Positions 1 to 20,950 of a DNA stretch of 64,000 nucleotides are shown here, piece after piece. How positions within the stretch are numbered: position 1 is the first letter of the stretch; every line of letters begins with the position of its first letter. This DNA is from Sphagnum compactum (taxonomy: Eukaryota; Bryophyta; Sphagnopsida; Sphagnales). The translations under genes were made by a program, and so were the position numbers. Location of the stretch: the NCBI GenBank assembly GCA_965153455.1, contig OZ234500.1, forward strand, positions 17,421,579 through 17,485,578, given 5' to 3'. The notes under the pieces were generated by a model, which saw only the letters and a list, made by a program, of their open reading frames with translations, had not been told where the DNA came from and did not search any database.

Positions 1-241
1 CAGTTTGTGGTCTCAAGCTGTTTTCTTTCTTGATTTAGAATGCTGTTGAATGTGGATCTGCATTTTCACATAGGATCATGCCAAAATACCTGCAAAAGAT
101 TCATTTAGCCTCCCTCTCACCATTGTTACAGGACACATGCAACCAGGGGGGCATGCAAAACAGGTGGTCATAGCAAGTGAAGGCAGACTTTCAAAATTTA
201 CAGCAGCAAACTGGAAGTACATGACCACACCTTTTCATGGA

Positions 242-9991
<9,750 letters not shown>

Positions 9992-10084
9992 GACAGCGGC
10001 CGAGCGGGTGCAATACGAAAGCCAGGAAGCAGCAGGAGGAGATCGAGAGACAGACAACACACAGGACAGACATACAGACAAACA

Positions 10085-10146
10085 AACGAGGGTTTAGAAT
10101 AATGCATACGAGTGAATTAGGGTTTAGAGCGCCAAACCCTAAAAGT
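10085..10146. promoter_or_regulatory. Cluster of three telo-box motifs upstream of the AAA ATPase start
   Basis: Three copies of the AAACCCTA/TAGGGTTT motif lie at about 10090-10098, 10120-10129 and 10134-10143, within 160 bp of the proposed start codon of the minus-strand ATPase gene. Telo-boxes are known promoter elements of plant housekeeping and translation genes. Their function here is inferred from position only. Confidence 0.5.
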
Positions 10147-10740
10147 GCGACCCCACCCTGGTGTTCCAGATCGTAACTGTTGTTCCCCACTTCCTTAATT
10201 CAGATCACAAGTGGAACTGGGAGAAACCAAAGTGGTACCAGCCTATGACTGCCTATTCCAGTAATATTTTTGTGATAAATTTTCCACCTCAAATATTTTA
10301 AAGGAATATTTTGTTGCAAAATTCCTTGTCATTTTAAGGGAAATTTTCCTACATTTTTGGAAAAAAAATTGGAAACATTTCCTAAGCTTTGGACACATAG
10401 TTTTCCATTTTGGGATTATTTTTTTGTTAGTTTTCTACAATTTTTTCTTTTACAAATGTGTTTTCAGTTAATGTTAATTTTTTTTAAAAAGGTCCCAATA
10501 AATCATTCTTTTCTATGAATCCATCAAAAAATCTAGAAAATTGCTACATCGAAATATTGGAAAAGAGAAAAAAAAAAAAACAATGTTCACAAGTTGTGTT
10601 TTTTCCCAACAAAATTTTGTTTGTTTAGGTTGTGAATTTTCCTAATTTGGCTAAATTGTTGGAAAATTATGTCAAATTTCAATATCATAGAATTGACAAA
10701 ACAAAAAAAAAAACAAAAAAAACAACAACCCTAGGTCACA
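10147..10740. other. AT-rich intergenic DNA, no gene seen
   Basis: This is divergent intergenic DNA between the ATPase gene and the tandem array. It has many A or T homopolymer runs (for example a long A run near 10568) and no open frame worth calling. I see no tRNA or clear transposon end. Confidence 0.5.
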
Positions 10741-12097
10741 ACTTGAGTGTTTTAAAACAATTTGGATGAAAAATGCATATTAAGAAAAACAAAAAATCTT
10801 TTTTTGATATAAATCATGAAAAAAAAATCAAATTACCTATTAGCTTATTGCCATGGTAACTTTGAAGTTAATTATATGTTTTTAGAAATGTTGAAATTTT
10901 CTATTTTTTTTTCAAATAACAAAAAATTGTGAAAGAAAATATTGAATCTTCAAGAATATTTTATTTGTCAAAATGGAAAATTCAAAATTAATTAATTTTT
11001 TAATAAACATCTGTCAGAGTTACCAAGATATCATGGTATTTTTTATAAATTCATAAATAATTGCACACCATTGGTTAGAACATTTAAAATGAAAAATATA
11101 TATTAAAAAAATAATAAATTATTATTTTAATCATGATGATTATTCAAGGGAAGCTGAATTCAAAAAATCAATTTTTTGGTTGTAAACATTAGGGGATCCC
11201 CCTATTCCAAGGGTAAGACAATTTTTAAATTCCATAAGTTGTAACTCATTGTCAGTTAATTAATTCCAAATTGAAATCTATTTAGCCTATTCACAAATAA
11301 AGAGGCATGAAAAGGGGTCTTTTCCAATCTCTATCTTTTAAAAAAATAAAAAAATCAACATCATACTATGAAAATATTTTCAAATGCCTTCTCCACAAAA
11401 TAAAAATTTGCATTTAATTTTTTTTAATTGAATTTGAATTTAGCTAAATTTCAATTGAAATTGCATGCAATGTCATTTAATATTTTCATTATAAGGTGAC
11501 TTTATTTTCATAAATTAATAAAAACACCATGAAAACAAATTCAATGTACACTTATTCGAGTTACCTAACCATCCATGGTTTCATAATCTCTCTCTTATGT
11601 CTTATTTCTCAAGTATTGTTTCATATCTCCTCTTTCTTTGGAAGCTTTGCTACATTGTTTTTTTGGCATGTGGTAGCAATTGAACTCACTAAAACCAAAC
11701 CTAATGATTTTCAATAAATTAAAATTGGTGACCAAAAAAACATTGGTTAAAATAATTTGAATGAAAAATACACATTAAAAAAAACAACAAACTATTATTT
11801 TAATAAAAAAACTATGAAAACAAATTCAATTTAGATTCAAGTTACATAACCATGGTTCCATATCTTTCTCAAGTTTCATTTCGCATCTCCTCTCTCTCTC
11901 TCTCTCTTTCTCTAAAGTTTGGTTGCATAATTTTCTCAAATACAACAACAATCAAAACCACTAAACCCAACTATTCTTTACAAATTCAAATAGGTAACTG
12001 CACAACATTGTTTTTTAAAAAATTGGATGAAATATATGCATTAAAAAAAACAAAAAAATTATTATTTTGATTAAAAACAATATGAAATCAAAATCAA

Positions 12098-12265
12098 GGG
12101 GTGTGTCACAATTGTGGCCTTGCCATTTACATTAAAAAGTAGGTATCTTCAGGCAAAAGAAGAATTATGGAAACTCAAATTATATTTCACCATGCAAAAA
12201 TGTAAGCTTCAAAAAATCCTCTAAAAGAAACCAAAGTCCTTCAAGATATTAGAACTCTATTATAA
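12098..12265 (+). repeat. Copy 1 of an interspersed repeat family, inserted in the tandem array
   Basis: The sequence starts GGGGTGTGTCACA, then GTGGCCTTGCCATTTACAT, and runs through GAATTATGGAAACTC and AATCCTCTAAAAGAAACC before the array motifs resume (TCTTTTCAAGTCTC near 12267). The same order of words is found near 18.37-18.72 kb and 20.65-20.95 kb. This copy lacks the right half of the others. Confidence 0.65.
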
Positions 12266-12742
12266 CTAATCTTTTCAAGTCTCAAATCTTTTTTTTCATG
12301 TCTCCTTTTTTTTCAAAGCTTTGTTGCAATTGCTTTCTTGCTTGTGACAAATGACAATTGAAATTGACAATTCTTTATAAATTCAAATAGGCAATAATTA
12401 ATCACACAACATTGGTTTGAATAGTTTGGATGAAAAATGCACATTAAAAAAATAATAATAATTGATTGAAAAAACCATGAAAAAAATTCAATTTATATTA
12501 TTGAAATCACCTAACCATGGTTCCATCATCTCTCTCTCTCTCTCAAAAAAGCTTTGGAGTTTTGCTTTTTTTGCCATGTGATGGCAAACCAATGGTTCTT
12601 TTTAAAGTCAATTAGGTTAAGCACACAACATTGGCTCAAACAATTTGGATGAAAAAATACACATTATAAAAGAAAAAAGACAATTTTATTACTAATTTGA
12701 TTTTTAAAACACCATGAAAACAAATTCAACTTATCTTATTCA

Positions 12743-12760
12743 AGGGTTTAGGGTTTAGGT
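12743..12760. promoter_or_regulatory. Double telo-box just upstream of the tRNA-binding-protein gene
   Basis: Two overlapping GGGTTTAGGGTTTAGG units lie about 10 bp before the first in-frame ATG (12770) and about 115 bp before the preferred ATG (12875). The decayed upstream array units lack this doubled motif at the same place, so it may be the functional promoter or 5' UTR element of the last unit. Confidence 0.5.
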
Positions 12761-12874
12761 CACCTAACCATGGTTCCATCATGTGTTTCTCGAGTCTTGT
12801 TTCGCGTCTCCCTTCTCTACTCCCTCCCTCCCGAGCTTTGCTGCATTGCCCTCTTGCCTCCTCCGGCAGTGGCT

Positions 12875-14345
12875 ATGGCGATGGTGGGTGCAAGAGTACT
12901 GTCGAGAGCGGGTCTGAGCATGACGACATCGGCATGTATCATCAGCCCTGTATTTGTGGCTTCTTCTTTTGGAAGAAAGAAGAGAGTAGAATATGCTGCT
13001 GGCGCTGGTAGGAGTATTATTAGCTCTAGTCCTGTTTTATTCTCCTTCTCCACAGGCTTGTCGTGTTCTTCGTCGTCGTCATCGTCGGCTGTTTCTTCTC
13101 TAGAAACGGATGCTGTCGTACCACCGCAGCAGCCTGCTGCTGCTGCTGCGGATGTTGCCTCGGATTTGGATCTGTTGGATATAAGAGTGGGGAAGATTCT
13201 CAAGGCGTGGAAGCATCCGGAAGCGGATTCTTTGTATGTGGAAGAAGTGGACGTAGGAGAGGCCGAGGGACCTCGAACCATCTGCAGCGGTCTTGTTAAG
13301 TATGTGCCCGAGGAGGAGCTTCAGGTAGGCAATGGTTTCCGTTCTTTTAAAAGGAATTCCTTTGTTTTTTAAGAAGGCGAAAGACCGAATTGTCAAGTGG
13401 TGATCATGGTTGTCGCCATGATGCAAATGTTCATGAATGTAACGTGCATGACATTGAAACTTCCTCTTGTTGAAGGGATATTGCATTGGCATACAAGGCT
13501 CTCTCTCTTTTCCATCTACAATTGTAAATGTCTTCTTTGAGGGATTTGTTTTCTCCTTTTTTTACTTCTGTTTTTTTGTGGTCAGTGGATGCAAAGGCTA
13601 GAGTTCATTCTGAACATCTGTAAATGGCTGCCGTACTTCTGGCTTTGATTGGAAAATCGCTTATCCTCAAGTATATATATATATGTCTGCAACGGGCATT
13701 GTAGAGTGATGAGAATTGCAGTGCAGGACAGGGCAGTGGTAGTCCTTTCCAACTTGAAGCCTCGGAATATGAGGGGAGTGAAGTCAAATGGCATGCTTTT
13801 AGCGGCATCAGATGCTGCTCATGAACGTGTTGAGCTTCTGAGTCCTCCCCCAGGGGCAATGCCTGGGGAACGCATATGGTTTGGATCCGAGGCTGATCAA
13901 GCCAATCAGGCAGCATCGGCTACTCCAAACCAGGTTTGCCAGTCTATTCTTGCATTCTATCACAGCCTTCCATTCTGCTCATTTTTTTTCCAATGGAGCT
14001 CAGCAGCTGGGTCTGAATTAGGTTTAGGGTTTAGGACTTTGTGTCCTTGACACAGAAGATATCTCCTTCTCTGTATCCTGATCGTATGGCACACTCTTTC
14101 AGGTCTGCACTGAAGGGAGAAGAACTGAATTCCATCAGAGCTGTAATGAGTAGGAGTGTATGTCAGGTGGAAGGTTTAAAGTTTCTGCATTGTGATGACA
14201 GGTGCAGAAGAAGAAAATATGGGAGACTATTCAACCCCTGCTTAAAACCACGGATGAGTGTACAGCAGTCTTTCAAGATAGGCCCATGCGTGTCTCTGCT
14301 GGCATCGTGACCTGCAAATCTCTCAAGGGAGCAAATGTGTCCTGA
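12875..14345 (+). CDS. tRNA-binding (EMAPII/Arc1-type) OB-fold protein, probable organelle form, 3 exons
   Basis: Exons 12875-13324, 13727-13933 and 14202-14345 (TGA 14343-14345) join without phase conflict into about 266 residues. The core carries the family's hallmarks: [49 protein letters not shown], then GERIWFG. The tail ([14 protein letters not shown] and [13 protein letters not shown]) matches the C-terminal extension of plant relatives of the AT2G40660 type, as I remember them. Proteins with this domain bind tRNA and often assist aminoacyl-tRNA synthetases. About 95 residues rich in Ser and Ala precede the domain and suggest organelle targeting (inference). An in-frame ATG at 12770 would add 35 residues; I prefer 12875 because the sequence before it is shared with the non-coding repeat units upstream. 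Confidence 0.9.
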
Positions 14346-17300
14346 TTTGCTTTCATGATGGACTTTATGATGGCATGTGATATAGTTTTGTCAATGATGG
14401 ATTTGTGTAGTCAATTACTCTGATGACTGCTTTATACACCAAGAATAGACCAAGATTGGCAGTTTCTGAAACATTGAAATGGGGGCTGCTGAGTGTAGTC
14501 AGCAATGGGGGCCACATTCATTCAATCAGTGGGCAAGAATTCCTACTGAATTGTAAGAGACTCTTTCAGTAAGCAAAGGTGGATGTCTACATCTGACCCA
14601 GAATGTCTTTAGAGACAAACTTCCCATCAGCTCGATGTAACCTCAACTCTTCAATTTGAATATTCCAGTCAAATTGCATACGGGTTTTGCACTCATTTGA
14701 CAAGGAGTTCCCCTCAATATTGCTTCATTGTTATGCTTTTGTAGAAGACTTTCCATAAACCCTGAGTCTCCTCATTAGTTTTGCTAATTGAGTGTGAACA
14801 GTTTTCCTCTAAATTGTTTTCACATTGCTGGCCTCATTATTGCACCTACAGAGTTATCAACAACAGGAGAAGGAAAGTGATCTGTAGCTGGGCTCTTGAA
14901 GCAGGCGGGTGGTGAGTGTACCTACTTCAGTGTAGGTGAGTGAACCTTTGAACAAATAGCTTGTCAACTTTCTCTAAAAAAGGCCCCCGAAGATGTCCCC
15001 TATGTAGACTGTACCCTCTATGTAGGCCTCTCTATGCTTATGCTTGGATGCTCGTTGTACATCGGGACAAGCTCAAATGAAATGTAGCTTACCCTCACAG
15101 GCTTATTGCTATTTGAATGAGCATGTTATTGCCTTTTAGTATTGGCTATGTCTCTTGAATGCTACCCAACATTATGACTGTCTTTCCATGGATTTTGCCT
15201 AATATTCAACTTGGCTGTGTCATGGCTGGATTTCAGAAAGGACTTTGTTGACTTAAATTGCATGTCTTGCTTGGTTTCACTAGACTGAACCAAGTATGTA
15301 TGGATTGCTCATGACATTGTTGCTGGTGAGACAAAAAGCACTGCAACTGGAGCACCCAAATCATGGTTTCTTCAAATTCAGATTTTGCATGTGCAGTTTT
15401 GACTTTTCAGAATCTTTGAAGATCAGTGAAACTGCATAGTTCCTGGATGTAATTGTCCTTTGATCCAGTACCTGAAAGGATTCAAAGGCTTGTTGTGGTG
15501 CTTTCTCCTGTGGCAAAAACTGTAGGAACTTCTCCAGTATGAAGCTGTGAAGAAACAACAAGGCATGATTTGCCCAACCTGGATTCCCATGACAGAAGCT
15601 CTGTAGCATCTGGAAGGCTTGCCAATTTGCAGGTTTGTTATCCTGCCAGGCTCCGAATAGTCTTATTGCTCACATTGATGCTACACTTTCACTATGTCCA
15701 AAAGCTTCAGGGGTGCAATCCTTTCCTGTTGATGCACATGTAATTAGCTGTAGGAAATTTTCATCACATTCAGCCTTGATGCTGCATTTGACCACTGTAA
15801 TCTCTCATGCAGATTGTGCTTAGAAATTCACCATTCAATAGTTGCAAACCATCCTAAACGTTTTGCCTATTGATTTCAGTTGATTTGCCAGGGTTGTAAT
15901 ACCCCCAATTTCGAGGATTCAAAGAGGTAAGCTGCTAGGCTTATTCAATCATTGCATTTGAATGTGCATAAGAAAGTGCAAAGGGTCTTTGAACAGATGC
16001 TATCTCTATCATTATATAGGGGCATTATATAGGGGTTTTCATTTTCACCTTGTTGAAGGAACTTGGTGAAGATGGATGTCCAGAGTTTTCAATTTTTTTG
16101 TATTTTTAAAAGCTAAGTGGGTGAACCATTTGCAGTCCTCAAATTCTGAAGACCGACAAACCAAGAAATGCTTATTGAATTTGATTTTTTCAGGAAGCCA
16201 ATAAGCAGCAGAGTTGTTGGAGTTGGAAGGCAGAGGATTGCCATCTTCAATTTCCACCAACAATTGAAATTACCACAAACTGCAGTTGCCTGGGAACCAT
16301 GAATTGTTACAAAACACAACAAATTTTTCATTAACTCTTGCTGTGCTGTGTCCCCACAGCTCCATGATTGAGCCTACAAATTCCATCTCACTTCAAATTC
16401 CAGACAAGAAGTGATCTCACAGTACCATCAAAGGCTTGGAAAATGCTTCAGTAGTGAACAGGGAATATGGGGGAATTGGTGCAAAGCCTGTGAGTTGGGT
16501 CCTTGATGAGATGTTTTTTGCATATTTTCATCAACTGCAATTTGATCAACACATTTTCTCAACTGATTTGGAACTTGGGTGTGGGCTTGTCAGAAACTGG
16601 CAAGAGTTGGGAATTGGATCTTTCTCTGGTGATTCTTTGAAGCTTGCCAAAATTGTGATGGACAAGAATTCATGTGAATTTTCTTCTTTCTTCGGACATG
16701 AAATGGCTCCACTAGTTGAAGGTCTGCATTGAATCCTCATCACTCTACAAATTCCAGAATTCCAAATCTTTGCATATTTTTGGATCATCAAGAAAGTGTA
16801 GACTGTAATGTATTTTCTTTTTGGTTTACTCTTGCCTTCTTTCATGAGACAGATTCTGGCTCAAATTCAACAATGTCTTTACACTTGAATAGACAAGGAT
16901 TTTAATTGACATTTAATTTTAATTTAGTTGGCTTTGGAATCTGTCTCAACCAGAGGTTTCTAATCATCATGTGCTGCATGAGAATTTGTTTCTAATCTTA
17001 TTTTTGTTTTACATAACATCTTCACTTAATAGAACAATTTTTGTTCGTGGTCACCCAACTTTTTTCATGTTTACCCTACATGTTGCCCTCGTTTTTGCAC
17101 ATAGATTTTTCTGTCTTGATGTTGTGCCTTGCAAATTACTAGACGTTTATTGTTGGAAAATGGTATACACTCCGAACATGTTAATATATGCAATTTATTT
17201 GTATGTGTATAGTTAAGTGTGAAAATGTTATGTGTATATTAAACATATGCATCATCATTTAACATGTTATGTGCAGTTATTTAATACTTGAGGCACATGT

Positions 17301-18050
17301 TAAAGAATGTGTGTTAAATGGCTTAATTTTTATGAGAGTAGTTGAGAGTGAAAATGGCTTATGTTGTTTATTATTGTTTATATACATAACATGTTAATGC
17401 ATGCAATTATTTTTATTGTGGACACAACACACTTTTGTAGTAGAAATTGCCATTCCCAATACTCTTAACAGATGGCAATATGCATGTAAACAAGAGATCA
17501 GGCAAACCTCAACATGCTTACCTTTGATTGCAACAAAAGTTGCATGTGAAATAAAAACTTTAGAAAACCTTGTTCATTGCACTTTGCTATGTTACAAATT
17601 TTGCTTTGAGAAAAGTGCAAACTGTATATACTCTTTCGCATAACATAATGACCTTAGTGGACGCGCATGGTGTGTTTTCAGTGTGCTTGACAAAGTGTAA
17701 TTTTCTTATGAGCTTGGAGTAGAAGGTTTCGTGTAAAGAAATAGCGAAATTTTTCACAAGCTAATTTGGGCTGCCATTGTTGTTGTCGTTGCGTAAAGAA
17801 AGTTTGTGGAAGTACATTTGGGCCCTTGACTATTATACAAACCAACAACAATGCTTTCCCCTATACAAAAACTATTAGGATAATGTTGTGTGCAACAGGT
17901 GACCCAGTGGTTCTTCCAGGGTTTTTCAATATCCAAAACCTGTGGTCCTTTTGAATTTGAATTCTTCAAATACTCAAAACTGGTGATCCTTTGCTTCGGA
18001 TCATTGTGAACACGCAGAACCAGTGCAAACTCCAAACCTCTAATGTCCTT
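14346..18050. other. 3' flank of the tRNA-binding-protein gene and gene-poor DNA
   Basis: I recognise no protein here. Frames of 60-100 codons exist on both strands (for example 15361-15609 minus, 16045-16331 minus, 16436-16732 plus), but none shows a domain motif or consistent splice structure. The base composition at 15.3-16.9 kb is less AT-rich than farther right, so a non-coding transcript or a very decayed gene fragment is possible. Nothing supports a firm call. Confidence 0.4.
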
Positions 18051-18058
18051 TAATTTAT

Positions 18059-18192
18059 CAAAGTAAAATCATTTCCTTCATCAGAATATGACAATTGCAA
18101 GGTGATGGGTAAGGATAACACTCTACAAAGTAAAATCATTTCCTTCATCAGAATATGACAATTGCAAGGTGATGGGTAAGGATAACACTCTA
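18059..18192 (+). repeat. Two perfect-looking 67-bp tandem units
   Basis: The unit beginning CAAAGTAAAATCATTTCC runs 18059-18125 and is repeated at 18126-18192; a third partial CAAAGT follows. I saw no mismatch by eye, so the duplication should be recent. Confidence 0.85.
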
Positions 18193-18369
18193 CAAAGTTT
18201 CTCCAGCGATTGCATGTCCATCTAGATACCACACACACACACATGCACACACATATAAAGGACCCCACATTGACCCAACCTCAAACTACTTTTCAAAACG
18301 CCACCCGTGTACGTATTGTCATCTTTTCTTGTATAGAGAGAGATTGTCCTTTTCTTGTACAATTATGGA

Positions 18370-18716
18370 ATAAAGAGTGTGTCACACACTGTGGCCTTGC
18401 CATTTACATTAAAAAATATCGGGAAGGCGAATTATGAAAACTCAATTAATTCACCATGCAAAAATCAAATCTTCAAAAAATCCTCTAAAACAGAAACAAA
18501 AATCCTTTAAAGAGATTATAACTCTATAACTGACCTCAAGTTTCAACACAAGCCAAAATATCATCTTTTCAAAAATCCTCATATAATAAAAATAGACCTA
18601 TTATTATTATTATTACCTAGTATGGGCCAAAATCCCTTAAGCTACTATATATACTCTATAATGAATCTAAAACACAACAATATCCTTGCCCTGGTTGGTA
18701 GGCAAGGCCAATAAAT
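18370..18716 (+). repeat. Copy 2 of the interspersed repeat family (MITE-like)
   Basis: The left end has GTGTGTCACACACTGTGGCC and CTTGCCATTTACATTAAAAA. The interior has CTTCAAAAAATCCTCTAAAA and CCTCAAGTTTCAACACAAGC. The right end has TTGGTAGGCAAGGCCAATAA. The ends contain an inverted pair (GGCCTTGCC and GGCAAGGCC), as in a MITE. It is about 350 bp long. Confidence 0.65.
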
Positions 18717-20181
18717 ACTGTATTCCCCATTAATCAAAGTATAAATGTCAAAATACAATGGGCTTTATTTTCCCCCTCAGACTAGCCTAGTGATATTGTG
18801 TCAGTGTAAAACCCCAAGAATATCTATCTTATCTGACAAAGTGATATGTAAAAGAGATTAAACAAATATTAAACAAATGCCTTCTGGGTCCTTTTGTTGT
18901 TGTTGTTGTTGTTGCAGGCCAGGGAAGTCTGTCATCACTGGCAAAGTTTAGAACCCAGCTTTTTTTTGGGTTTGGACAGTGTGCTAGAAAGAGAAATTCT
19001 TCAGCCAAAACTTTTGTAAGTAAACAAATGAATTTTTATTTCACTTTTTGCAAAAACATTTTGGGTGTTTTTGTACATTCAAGTCACTCCAGCTATGTGG
19101 ACTTCCAAGTGAGTCAGAAGTGTCTGTGAAAATGGGTACTTTTGCATTACTCACAAAAAAGTTCACAATTAGTTTGGCTCCAGTATTGTAGATAGGAACC
19201 GAAGACTTTTTTGGATCTTCTTCTTCTTCTTCTTATAGATGTACACCAGTGTACACACCGTGTCTTGGGTCTCGGTTTGATTTGCAGAAAGGTTGTCGTC
19301 TTTACAAAGACTTTGACAGAGTAATCGTAAAGTGCGACAGTCAGTCACTTAGTGTCATTTCAGAAGGTTGGAAAGTGTGTTTTGTCAAAGAGAGGAGAAG
19401 TTGCTTGATCTAGTTTTAAAACTTTGCAAATTTTTGGTGGGTTTAGCAGTTTACAAACTTTTCTCTTTGTAGAAGTTGAAGAGACTGGATGTTTTGTCAT
19501 AATAGATTTCATCATATTTTTGGCTTTTTTTTTCTTTTGACTCTTCAGATGCATAACTAGCCAATGACTTTCCAGATGTGTAATCAGCTAATAGAGTTAT
19601 CCATAAAGTCACCCTCTCTTTCACCCCCTATCTCCTCACCTCTCGCCCCCTATCCCCGCTTTCAGTAGTATCCGCAAAGTAAGAAAATTTTATCAAATCT
19701 GGGTTTGAAATGCTGAAACTCGGCATTTAATGCACAAGGTTTGAAAGTAATTATAGTAGTTGTACAGGTAGCAGCAGTGAAAATGTATGTAGCTGCAGCG
19801 CAGACGCTCAGGAAAAAGGAAACACAGGATGAAACTCAGTTTATCACCAAAATTGGAGGAAAAACTAGTTTGGGTCTCAGTTATTTCCTTTTGTAAAATT
19901 TTCATTCCCAGTTACGCGTTTGATGCCCGAGAAGACAGGAAGAGAGGTGTAGCCTCCAGGGTATAAAGTATATACACTAAGACTACTGTCTTGCATCATC
20001 ATCATAGTATCTACAAAGAACTGTCAAAGATTGAATACAAACAACAAAAAAGCAAAAAGCAAAAAGTACCTTCAAAGTCAAAGATACAGTTAACATGCCA
20101 ACAACAACAACCACTGCACCTCTCTTCTGACAAGCTCACGCCCTTTGAATGCCAGTATAAAGAGCAGCAGGTATTGTACCC

Positions 20182-20212
<31 letters not shown>

Positions 20213-20640
20213 TCTCACCACTTTTGCCAGTGAGAAAAACTCTTAAAGATTTAGTAGCTGTTAAATTAGTGCAGGGATGGATGCCTCAAACAATAAAAAA
20301 ACGCTCAAAAACAAGTACATGTTTGGTAGGTGCTCTCACTACTGCAGGAATCTCTTGTTGTTTTTGAATTTGCTGCCAGGATTTAATTTCTCTATCTAGG
20401 CTATAGCTCTGTGTGGTCACTCACAATAAAAGCATCGGGTTGTAATAACACACCTTCTCTGTTTGTTTGTTTGCTCCATCAATTCCTCCTCCTCTCTGTG
20501 TTCCTCTCACACACATATCCAATATCAAACTCGTAAACTTCTTCTTACAGCAACGAGCCTTTTATGTATGTACATCCCAGTATTATGCCCCAATATGTTT
20601 AGAATACCTTAAAATGTGCTTACTCACCAGCAACAACAAC
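18717..20640. other. Intergenic DNA with simple repeats, no gene seen
   Basis: It contains triplet runs (GTT near 18897-18915, TTC near 19218-19236, CTC near 20182-20208, AAC near 20630-20648) and a TATA-like GTATAAAGTATATA near 19961. No coding sequence or RNA gene was recognised. Confidence 0.4.
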
Positions 20641-20644
20641 AACA

Positions 20645-20950
20645 ACAAGGGGTGTGTCAGGGCGCGTTGCTTTGCGCAAAGCGCTTGGCCTTGTACCGTA
20701 TCTTAAGGCAAAAGAAGAATTATGGAAACTCAAATATTTCCCCATGAACAAATATGATCTTCAAAAAAATCCTCTAAAAAAGAAAACCAAAATCCTTCAA
20801 GATATTATAATAACTCTGTAACTAATCTCAAGTTTCAACACAAGTGAAAATATCATCTTTCAAAAATCCTCATACAACAATAGACCGATCTAAACATGAC
20901 AATATCCTTGCATTCTTGGTAGGCAAGGCCATAAAATGCCATGTAAATAC
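20645..20950 (+). repeat. Copy 3 of the interspersed repeat family (MITE-like)
   Basis: It begins AAGGGGTGTGTCAGGGCGCG, carries a short GC-rich palindrome (TTTGCGCAAAGCGC) near the left end, then shares AAAGAAGAATTATGGAAACT, AATCCTCTAAAAAAG and CAAGTTTCAACACAAGTG with the other copies. It ends in TTGGTAGGCAAGGCCATAAA. With copies at 12.1 and 18.4 kb it defines one family of roughly 300-350 bp. Confidence 0.65.

Larger units (their letters stand above)
10740..12875 (+). repeat. Degenerate tandem array whose last unit contains the 5' end of the tRNA-binding-protein gene
   Basis: The same order of motifs recurs about every 230-340 bp: TTGGATGAAAAATGCACATT, then an A-rich stretch, ACCATGAAAACAAATTCAA, TTACCTAACCATGGTTCCAT, a CT-rich stretch, GCTTTGCTACATTG and finally a line such as ACACAACATTGGTT. 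Well-preserved starts of the CCATGAAAACAAATTC block are near 11528, 11814, 12477 and 12713; poorer copies lie near 10.75, 11.1 and 12.05 kb. The last unit (12713 onward) runs straight into exon 1 of the downstream gene. Copy 2 can even be read as MVPYLSQVSFRIS, compared with [14 protein letters not shown] in the last unit. The unit near 12.05-12.45 kb is interrupted by another repeat. Confidence 0.75.

Noticed and set aside
15361-16331. Chain of minus-strand frames that might be exons
   Set aside because: I could not connect them by phase-consistent introns or match them to a family.
16436-16732. 98-codon plus-strand frame
   Set aside because: No known motif, no splice partners and an overlapping minus-strand frame of similar length.
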